From positions 1 through 6,228 of the forward strand of contig CATPAM010000406.1 of assembly GCA_955651735.1 (NCBI GenBank): a stretch of DNA of 6,228 nt, in the 5' to 3' direction. Source of the stretch: Candidatus Acidiferrales bacterium. GTDB taxonomy: Bacteria > Acidobacteriota > Terriglobia > Acidiferrales > UBA7541. Below the pieces are notes generated by a model. That model ran no database searches. It saw only the letters and a list, made by a program, of their open reading frames with translations, and was not told the origin of the DNA. Shown here piece after piece: positions 1-5,053 of the stretch (the first letter of the stretch is position 1; every line of letters begins with the position of its first letter). A program made the position numbers and the translations under genes.

Positions 1-1282
1 AAGCCACCGTGTCAGTGCCTTGAATGTGCGAGATGTCGAAGCTTTCGATGCGCCGCGGCGATTCCAGCAAATTCAGGGCGTTTTGCACCGCTTCACCGAT
101 GGCCTTGGAGCTGGGCTTCAGCACGCGGAAGCGCTGCTCGAAAGAGTGCTTCGCATTGTTTTCCACCAGGTCCAGAAAGGCGCGCTTGCTGCCGCGCTGC
201 GGCGTAAAGATTTCGACTTTACGCCCGGCGCGTTCCGTCAGAGCCTCCTCCAACAGCGCGCGATCCTCGAAATCAATCGGCACGTGAATCGCTTTGGGTA
301 GATATTCCGCTTCCAAATAAAATTGCTTGAGCAGCGACGGCACGAATTCATGCGGATCGAATTCTTCCAGGTCTTCCCAGTAAAATTCACGGCGGTCCAC
401 CGCGCGGCCGCCGCGCAGGTGAAACAGGTTGGCGGAGACGAGCGGCGGCTCGGCATAGTATGCCAATACATCGGTATCGTCGCCTTGCGCGGAGGCGATG
501 CGCTGGCGCTCCTCGATGTCCTCCAGCGTGCGCAGCAAATCGCGATAGGCAGCGGCCTGCTCGAAAAGCTCCCGCTCCGCTGCAGCAGCCATGCGTTCTT
601 CAAGGCTCTTCATCAAATCGTGACGGCGACCCTCGAGGAAAAGCCGCGCATCACGCGCCGCTTCCGCGTAGCGCTCATCGGTGGTAAGTCCGGTGACGCA
701 CGGCCCCTGGCAGCGCTTGATGTAATACTGCAAGCAAGGGCGCGGATGATCGCGCGTCAAATCCACGGTACAGCTCGGAACCATGAATCGCTTGTGAATA
801 AAGTGCAGAATGCGGCGCGCCAGGCTCGCCGGGAAATAAGGCCCGAAGTACAACGAACCGTCTTTCTTGATGCGGCGAGTGAAGTACACGCGCGGATATT
901 TTTCTGCCGCGGTTAACTTTATATAGGGATAGGTCTTGTCGTCGCGCAACAGAACATTGAATTTCGGGTGATAGCGCTTGATGAGGTTGTTTTCGAGCGC
1001 CAGCGCCTCGCGCTCGTTGTCGACCACGATGGTTTCCAGGTCGGCGATCTCGCGAACCAGTGACCCTGTCTTGGCATCCATCCACCGCGACTCAAGAAAA
1101 TACGAACGCACCCGGCTGCGCAGTGAGCCCGCCTTCCCAACATACAACACGGCGCCCGCAGCATCTTTGAACAAGTACACGCCAGCACTTTCGGGCAGCG
1201 CAGCAGCTTTTTCGCGAGGTTCCATAAAGCAGTCGTCGGACGTTAGAGGCCAGAGTTCCGATTTCGGTGCAACCTCCATCAT
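1..1282 (-). CDS. uvrC: UvrABC excinuclease subunit C, N-terminal two thirds (3' end beyond window)
   Basis: UvrC makes both incisions around a lesion after UvrA has loaded UvrB (cytoplasmic nucleotide excision repair). The frame is open from ATG at 1282 to the left edge, 427 codons without a stop. Numbering from a second in-frame ATG at 1225: the GIY-YIG nuclease domain (3' incision) shows GVY at 15-17 and YVGK at 28-31; four cysteines at 152, 164, 172 and 176 match the C-x11-C-x7-C-x3-C iron-sulfur ligands of E. coli UvrC (154, 166, 174, 178); the UVR domain that binds UvrB is at about 201-236. The window ends just after FDISHIQGTDTVA, where Asp397 matches E. coli Asp399, first catalytic residue of the RNase H-like (5' incision) domain. 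Two starts compete: ATGATG at 1282/1279, giving 19 or 18 extra residues, or ATG at 1225, whose numbering fits E. coli better. Neither has a good ribosome binding site. It is divergent from the plus-strand TPR gene. Confidence 0.97.
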   Translation of the reverse strand, partial: MMEVAPKSELWPLTSDDCFMEPREKAAALPESAGVYLFKDAAGAVLYVGKAGSLRSRVRSYFLESRWMDAKTGSLVREIADLETIVVDNEREALALENNLIKRYHPKFNVLLRDDKTYPYIKLTAAEKYPRVYFTRRIKKDGSLYFGPYFPASLARRILHFIHKRFMVPSCTVDLTRDHPRPCLQYYIKRCQGPCVTGLTTDERYAEAARDARLFLEGRRHDLMKSLEERMAAAAERELFEQAAAYRDLLRTLEDIEERQRIASAQGDDTDVLAYYAEPPLVSANLFHLRGGRAVDRREFYWEDLEEFDPHEFVPSLLKQFYLEAEYLPKAIHVPIDFEDRALLEEALTERAGRKVEIFTPQRGSKRAFLDLVENNAKHSFEQRFRVLKPSSKAIGEAVQNALNLLESPRRIESFDISHIQGTDTVA

Positions 1283-1328
1283 ACTAGAGCGAATCCGATA
1301 GCGGAGAGACGCAGGAGTCGAGGAAGAG
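1283..1328. promoter_or_regulatory. Divergent spacer between uvrC and the plus-strand TPR gene
   Basis: These 46 bases separate two divergent starts, so promoters for both genes should lie here or overlap the 5' ends of the genes. I see no convincing -35/-10 pair on either strand. CATACT at 1280-1285 (plus) and TAGTAT at 1286-1281 (minus) are weak -10 candidates only. If the minus-strand one were used, the transcript would begin inside the ATGATG start of uvrC and favour the downstream ATG at 1225. If uvrC starts at 1225, the effective spacer is 103 bases. Confidence 0.4.
1313..1324 (+). promoter_or_regulatory. Ribosome binding site of the plus-strand TPR gene
   Basis: AGGAG at 1313-1317 lies 11 bases before the ATG at 1329, and a second purine block, GAGGA at 1320-1324, lies 4 bases before it. 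Either can pair with the 16S anti-Shine-Dalgarno sequence, which supports this start for the short secreted TPR protein. Confidence 0.6.
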
Positions 1329-1811
1329 ATGCGAGGGAGACCGCTAGTTCATTGGATGCTGGCCGGCGCAGGAATCATCCTGCTTTCTTCGGGGCCGCCG
1401 CTCCGTGCTCAGGACCCCGCTCCAGAATCGTCATCGAAGCCCGCCGATACGCCGACCCCGAAGAAGCCGGATAAGAAGCAGAAATCTGATACTGCGACGC
1501 AGAATGCTGCCGACCAACCTTCGTGGGATCCGCTGCGCGCGGAAAAAGACCTGGAAGTCGGCCAGTATTACATGAGGAAGGGCGATGTGGACGCGGCGAT
1601 CGACCGCTTTCAAGATGCCACCACTGCGAAGCCGGGCTACGCAGTTCCCTTCCGCTTCCTAGGCGAGGCACAAGAAAAGAAGGGCTTGAAGAAGCAGGCC
1701 ATCGCATCGTATTCGCGGTATCTCGATCTTTATCCTCACGCCGAGGATGGTGACAAAATCCGCAAGAAAATCGACAAGTTGCGCAACGAAGTCGAGCGAA
1801 AGAAGAAGTAA
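1329..1811 (+). CDS. Small secreted protein with two TPR repeats (BamD/YfiO-like repeat type)
   Basis: The 160-residue product begins with a signal peptide: basic MRGR, a hydrophobic core at about 8-20, and likely cleavage after LRA at 27. A Pro/Lys/Ser-rich linker follows (about 28-65), then two TPR units (about 71-104 and 105-138) and a very basic tail ending ERKKK. The first helix pair contains the phrase EKDLEVGQYYMRKGD. I recall similar acidobacterial proteins annotated as TPR or BamD/YfiO-like, but true BamD is about 240 residues with five TPRs and a lipobox cysteine, neither present here, so I do not call it BamD. The role is probably protein-protein contact in the periplasm or at the envelope; the partner is unknown. 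It is the only plus-strand gene, divergent from uvrC and convergent with the SprT-like gene, hence a separate transcription unit. Confidence 0.88.
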   Translation: MRGRPLVHWMLAGAGIILLSSGPPLRAQDPAPESSSKPADTPTPKKPDKKQKSDTATQNAADQPSWDPLRAEKDLEVGQYYMRKGDVDAAIDRFQDATTAKPGYAVPFRFLGEAQEKKGLKKQAIASYSRYLDLYPHAEDGDKIRKKIDKLRNEVERKKK

Positions 1812-1871
1812 CGGGCCGTCTCTGCGATACTCTGCGCTCTCGGCGTCTCTGCGTTATCTCTTTCTTTCCCT
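1812..1871. other. Convergent intergenic spacer, no canonical terminator seen
   Basis: These 60 bases separate the TAA of the plus-strand TPR gene from the TGA of the SprT-like gene. Both transcripts should end here, but I find no GC-rich hairpin followed by a T run on either strand. The right part (1854-1869) is a plus-strand pyrimidine tract. The left and central part is the degenerate repeat listed separately. Confidence 0.6.
1818..1860. repeat. Degenerate CAGAGACGC / GTCTCTGCG intergenic repeat
   Basis: GTCTCTGCG occurs exactly at 1818-1826 and 1845-1853, with a shorter copy, ACTCTGCG, at 1829-1836. Read on the minus strand this is a purine-rich CGCAGAGA series. Its conceptual minus-strand translation contains ITQRRRERRVSQRR, an artefact-like peptide I recall from short intergenic CAGAGACACAGAG-type repeats scattered in many environmental bacterial genomes. 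I therefore treat it as a non-coding dispersed repeat; its function is unknown. Its place between two convergent genes fits a 3'-end or filler element. Identification as a dispersed family is from memory and not tested. Confidence 0.55.
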
Positions 1872-2645
1872 TCAGCGCGCCAATCGATCGAGCACCCGGC
1901 GCGCGCGCTCGAATTCCGCAAAGCGCTTCTCTTCCTGGCGGAACTCTCGCGAATGCGAGACCAGGCTGCAGCCCGAGCGCCGTGTCGGATGCTTCACATG
2001 CAGCATCTCGTGAAACAGGACATATTCCACCGCCAATTGCGGCACGCCTGGGCGGTCCATGCGGCGGTTCAGCAAAATGTGATTTGGCCCCGGATCGTAG
2101 CAGCCGAACTGCCGCCGCCAGCTTTGATTGCTCCATCCGATGTGCGGGCGTTGTAGCTTGCCGTCAAAATATGCGGCGTTCAGGTCTTCGAAGAGTTTTT
2201 CCAGATCGAAATGGCGCCCCTGCGGACCCGCCGCGCCCGGACGGACGCGCCGCCGGCGCATGTGGTTGATGCGCTCGCGCGTGCGACCTGAACGCGCATA
2301 TTCTAGGTAAGGCCGCGTCAATGATGCCGAAGCTCTGCGCCGGAACACGCGCGACAGCAGCAGCGCAGCCGCTCCTTCCAGCACGCCAAGGGGCGCGCGC
2401 CGCAACAGGTCCGAAAGCCGCACCCACACCGCCTCTTCGCGGCGGCGAATGGTCAACACCAAGCTGCTGTAGGGATAAAACTCAACACGAAAACGCGGCG
2501 GCCGCCCCTCGCACCCCAGGCGCGTGTAGACCCGTTGAAACAACGCGGCGCCTCCAGGAACAATGGCGCTGCGACCAGTCATTCGCTTGGCCACTCTATT
2601 CTTCAATCCTCGCGCGTTCTCCTGACCTTCTGCGTTGCGTTCCAA
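1872..2645 (-). CDS. SprT/YgjP-like zinc metalloprotease, arginine-rich
   Basis: The frame gives 257 residues from TTG at 2645, or 236 from ATG at 2582. The C-terminal half is a metallopeptidase of SprT/YgjP (DUF45, M48-like) type: FHEMLH at 211-216 supplies the HExxH zinc ligands and catalytic Glu, and HSREF at 231-235 supplies the probable third His, as in the H-G-x-x-F site of this family. Before it comes a DLEKLFEDLNAAYFDG segment typical of SprT-like folds. The N-terminal half (about 35-125) is a less conserved helical/beta region. There is no signal peptide, so the protein is cytoplasmic. Arginine is strikingly abundant (47 of 257, against 6 lysines), including RRRRVR at 130-135, which suggests nucleic-acid contact. 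It is last in the run that begins with uvrA. I recall close acidobacterial homologues annotated SprT-like or M48 family; the substrate is unknown. The start is uncertain. Confidence 0.87.
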   Translation of the reverse strand: MERNAEGQENARGLKNRVAKRMTGRSAIVPGGAALFQRVYTRLGCEGRPPRFRVEFYPYSSLVLTIRRREEAVWVRLSDLLRRAPLGVLEGAAALLLSRVFRRRASASLTRPYLEYARSGRTRERINHMRRRRVRPGAAGPQGRHFDLEKLFEDLNAAYFDGKLQRPHIGWSNQSWRRQFGCYDPGPNHILLNRRMDRPGVPQLAVEYVLFHEMLHVKHPTRRSGCSLVSHSREFRQEEKRFAEFERARRVLDRLAR

Positions 2646-2652
2646 TGCGGTG

Positions 2653-3171
2653 CTAATTCTTCCTCCTTACCGGAGGCGGCGCAACGGCCTTTTTGGCCTT
2701 TTCCGCGTCGTTCATGGCATCGCGCGTGCCCTCGATGGCGTCGTCGAGGTTGTCTTTATAAATGTCGATTTCAGTTCCGTCTGCCGAAAGTTTCTCCAGA
2801 ATCTGCAGAAATTCCTTTGTGCGGCTGGCCATTAAGTCGATCGCCGGCCGGATATTCTCTTGCTTTTGAATTCCGAGTTGAACCAGGTCCGCGGCATCAT
2901 CCACACAGCCGACGTAGGCGTTCATCAGCGCGTTCAGCATCTCGGGATGTTTGTTTGACGACGGATGCTGTAATTCGTACTGAAACTTCCTCAGCCGGTC
3001 ATCAGCAAAGGTAAGAAACAGCTTGATGCGGTCGTTTGTGGTCTCCGCGTCACGGATTTTGTCCGCCTCCAGCGCTGACAAATAATCCTTTTGCTGCGCT
3101 CTCGATGGAACGGCAAAGAAACTCGCGGCAATCGCGAACAGGCACAGCAATAAAGATGGACGATTCTTCAC
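2653..3171 (-). CDS. Secreted helical protein of unknown function
   Basis: 172 residues from a GTG start at 3171. A clear signal peptide (basic MKNR, hydrophobic 6-20, likely cleavage after SRA at 25) points to export. The mature part reads as long amphipathic helices with no transmembrane segment and no enzymatic motif that I recognise. Landmarks are ADKIRDAETTNDRIKLF (about 35-51), a lone Cys at about 89 after MNAYVG, and an acidic stretch EIDIYKDNLDDAIEG (about 138-152), ending in a short KK/PPPVRRKN tail. The GTG overlaps the TGA of the preceding gene (GTGA, 3168-3171) and AAGGGG lies 7 bases upstream, so the start is well supported and coupled. Length and architecture match the neighbouring 173-residue protein; the two may be diverged tandem copies (inference). 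I recall similar uncharacterised acidobacterial proteins but know no function. Confidence 0.86.
   Translation of the reverse strand: MKNRPSLLLCLFAIAASFFAVPSRAQQKDYLSALEADKIRDAETTNDRIKLFLTFADDRLRKFQYELQHPSSNKHPEMLNALMNAYVGCVDDAADLVQLGIQKQENIRPAIDLMASRTKEFLQILEKLSADGTEIDIYKDNLDDAIEGTRDAMNDAEKAKKAVAPPPVRRKN
2662..2668 (-). promoter_or_regulatory. Strong Shine-Dalgarno AAGGAGG inside the end of the upstream gene
   Basis: On the minus strand AAGGAGG spans 2668-2662, within the last codons of the upstream helical-protein gene. It is a near-perfect anti-16S match and must serve the SprT-like gene if it serves any. The first usual start in that frame, TTG at 2645, is 16 bases away, longer than normal. 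An in-frame ATT at 2657 is 4 bases away, and the first ATG (2582) is about 80 bases away. The site therefore argues for a start near 2645-2657 over the ATG, without settling it. Confidence 0.5.
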
Positions 3172-3689
3172 GGCGATACCCCTTGCCGGGCTGCTGAGTT
3201 CTTCGCAGCGGGCTTCTTCTCAGTTGGGTGGCGGGGAAACAACAAGTCCAGCAGTTCGTCGTCAATGCCGGCGAGATCGCGTCGCACGATCTCCAACGGC
3301 GGGCGAAACTCATCCGGCGCGACTACCAGCACCTCGTCTACTTCCCGGAGCGCCTTGTGCACGTGGATCTGCAACTGCTTGAATCCGCCGGCGTGGTGCT
3401 CTGCATCGCGATGGTCCTTCTTTAGCGCATCGACCGCCGCCCGCGCATTGTCGCGGTATTTCTCCATTACGAAACCGATCGTTTTGTAGTCATTGGTTTG
3501 CGCCGCGCGGCGGGTCAGCTCCAGTTGCGCGTCGCCCAATTTCTCCAGCAGCCTGGCCTTGTGCACCGAATTCGTCTCGTGGTCGAAGCGCGCCTGCAGC
3601 GCATTCACATCCTCGGTAGCAGCATGCGCGGTTCCCGCGGGAACCATCGCACCCAAAATCATCAGCAGGCTCGCCCCCCAGCGGCTCAT
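3168..3689 (-). CDS. Secreted helical protein of unknown function (possible relative of its neighbour)
   Basis: 173 residues from ATG at 3689. The signal peptide has a hydrophobic core at about 6-20 and a clear AHA-A cleavage site after residue 23. The mature part is predicted by eye to be almost wholly helical: HETNSVHKARLLEKLGDAQ, MEKYRDNARAAVDALKKDH and a last pair around HVHKALREVDEV and RRDLAGIDDELLDLLF, then a disordered Lys/Ala/Pro tail. It has several histidines (HH at about 97-98 and an IHVH motif) but no recognisable metal site. The ATG follows the TAA of the large TPR gene after 2 bases; GGAG lies about 11 bases upstream. It overlaps the next gene by 4 bases. No family assigned; role probably envelope-associated. 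Known function: none that I can name. Confidence 0.86.
   Translation of the reverse strand: MSRWGASLLMILGAMVPAGTAHAATEDVNALQARFDHETNSVHKARLLEKLGDAQLELTRRAAQTNDYKTIGFVMEKYRDNARAAVDALKKDHRDAEHHAGGFKQLQIHVHKALREVDEVLVVAPDEFRPPLEIVRRDLAGIDDELLDLLFPRHPTEKKPAAKNSAARQGVSP
3179..3184 (-). promoter_or_regulatory. Ribosome binding site supporting the GTG start at 3171
   Basis: AAGGGG on the minus strand (3184-3179) sits 7 bases before the GTG at 3171, a good distance. Together with the 4-base GTGA overlap with the previous stop codon, it picks this non-ATG start for the 172-residue secreted protein. Confidence 0.6.
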
Positions 3690-3691
3690 GC

Positions 3692-5053
3692 TTATCGTTT
3701 CTCCTCCAGCAAATGCTTCAGGACCTTGCTTCGCTGCTGCGCTTGCCAGACCTGGTCTGAAGTCTTTCCCTGCTCCAGCGCCAAAAACTTTTCGTACGAC
3801 TCCAGCGCCGGTTTGAACTGGTGCAGCTTATCGTAGCAGAGCGCGCGGATAAACCACGCGCCCGATGCAGGCGGTTCCGCTTTTGCAATCAGGTCCAGAG
3901 TCGCCAGCGTCGCCGGACAATTCCCGGAAAGGTAGTAGGTCGAGCTAAGGTCTTTCCAGTACACCAGATTGGTGCGGTCGATTTGCAGCGCCGCCTTTAG
4001 CTGTTTTTCCGCCGATGCAAAATCACGCTTCTGCAGGTAGACGCGGCCCAGCCCGCCGATTAGCTGGGCGTCGCGCGGCGCCAACGCAATGGCCTGCTGT
4101 AGCGTTACGGCAGCATCGGCGAATTTCTTCTGCGCAATCTGAATGTCCGCGCGTAGGCGCAGCGAGTCCAGCGAAGCGGACTTCCCGGCGTCGGCGCGGT
4201 CGAGTTCGGCAAGAGCCGCGTCATACTCCTGATTGTTTACCAGCAAATGGATCAGGAGGGCTCGCGCGTCGGCATCGCCAGGCATAACGGCCAGATATTT
4301 GCGATACGCGTCCGCCGCTTCGGGCTTGTTCTGCGCCTCCAGGCTCCGCGCCAGCCCCTGCAGGGCTTCGGGCGCATCTGGACGAATTTCCAGCGCGTGG
4401 CGAAATCTCGTCTCCGCTTCCGCGGGCTTGCCCCTGCGCAGGTCAAGCTCACCGAGGTAATGGTTGGCCGCGGAGTCGTTGGGATCGAGGTGCAAAACAC
4501 CTTCGAACGATCGCGCTGCCCCTTCCTGATCGCCGGAGCGCTCCTGCGCAACAGCCAAGAGCGAGCGCGGCCGGCTCTGCGCGGGAAGCAGCTCCACCAC
4601 TTTGCTCAGAGGAGCAACCGCGGCGGCATACTCCTGCTTGTCCAAGAGAAGAATGCCGAGATTCAGGTAGGCCTCGGGCATTTTTGAATCCAGTGCGATC
4701 GCACGCTCATATTCGGCACGCGCTTCGTCTCCGCGCTTCAGCGCAGTGTATGCGTAGCCCAGTTGGAAATGGGCGAAAGCAACTTCCGGCTTTTCGGTAA
4801 TGAATTTCTGCAGCGGCGCTACCGCGGCGTCGAAGTTATTGGCATCGATATTTCGCTGCGCTTCGTCGAGGAGATCGTTGAGCGGATTCGCTACCTTTTG
4901 TTGCCGGGGCTGCGTTTGCTGTTTCGCAGCGGAAGCAGATTGCGCCGGCAGCGCGGGTTGGCCGCAGAAACAGGCCAGGGCGAACGCGACGCCCATGAAA
5001 AAAGGCGCAACTCGCCGCAGCACTGCTCCGGCCAGCGATTCAAAATGCTTCAT
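3692..5053 (-). CDS. Secreted multi-TPR protein (about eleven repeats)
   Basis: 453 residues from ATG at 5053. The N-terminus has a basic/hydrophobic signal (about 12-30) followed by PALPAQSASAA, with cleavage likely after LPA or ASA; no good lipobox. A Gln-rich linker (about 44-53) leads to a superhelix of TPR units of 34 residues each, at about 57-90, 91-124, 125-158, 159-192, 193-226, 227-260, a weaker one 261-294, then 295-327, 328-361, 362-394 and 395-428. Typical phrases are AHFQLGYAYTALKRGDEA, AYLNLGILLLDKQEYAAA and YLGELDLRRGKPAEAE. No catalytic domain is present, so it is a scaffold or binding protein, probably periplasmic. Its ATG overlaps the uvrA TGA (ATGA, 5050-5053) and I see no Shine-Dalgarno at a normal distance, so translation probably depends on ribosomes finishing uvrA. 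Whether it has any repair role is unknown. Confidence 0.92.
   Translation of the reverse strand: MKHFESLAGAVLRRVAPFFMGVAFALACFCGQPALPAQSASAAKQQTQPRQQKVANPLNDLLDEAQRNIDANNFDAAVAPLQKFITEKPEVAFAHFQLGYAYTALKRGDEARAEYERAIALDSKMPEAYLNLGILLLDKQEYAAAVAPLSKVVELLPAQSRPRSLLAVAQERSGDQEGAARSFEGVLHLDPNDSAANHYLGELDLRRGKPAEAETRFRHALEIRPDAPEALQGLARSLEAQNKPEAADAYRKYLAVMPGDADARALLIHLLVNNQEYDAALAELDRADAGKSASLDSLRLRADIQIAQKKFADAAVTLQQAIALAPRDAQLIGGLGRVYLQKRDFASAEKQLKAALQIDRTNLVYWKDLSSTYYLSGNCPATLATLDLIAKAEPPASGAWFIRALCYDKLHQFKPALESYEKFLALEQGKTSDQVWQAQQRSKVLKHLLEEKR
5050..5053 (-). promoter_or_regulatory. ATGA stop-start overlap coupling uvrA to the TPR gene
   Basis: On the minus strand ATG (5053-5051) and TGA (5052-5050) share two bases. 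The sequence just upstream (GGCATCGAACC) lacks a Shine-Dalgarno; the nearest GGAG is over 20 bases away. Re-initiation by the terminating ribosome is the likely mode of starting the TPR protein. Confidence 0.65.

Noticed and set aside
323..916. Plus-strand open frame of 197 codons
   Set aside because: It is antisense to uvrC, whose frame is continuous and carries family motifs throughout; GC-rich codon use opens the opposite strand. The translation has no recognisable domain.
675..1085. Minus-strand 136-codon frame overlapping uvrC in another phase
   Set aside because: The UvrC frame across the same bases contains the iron-sulfur cysteines and other conserved UvrC segments; this one is an out-of-phase shadow.
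1329..1811. Calling the plus-strand TPR gene bamD
   Set aside because: Only two TPR units, 160 residues and no lipobox cysteine, whereas BamD is a lipoprotein of about 240 residues with five TPRs.
1812..1871. Rho-independent terminator between the convergent genes
   Set aside because: No stable GC stem followed by a T tract was found on either strand; the repeat copies are direct rather than inverted.
1375..2136. Minus-strand open frame of 253 codons
   Set aside because: It runs antisense through the secreted TPR gene, the intergenic repeat and, out of phase, the protease gene. It includes the repeat-derived ITQRRRERRVSQRR peptide and no domain.
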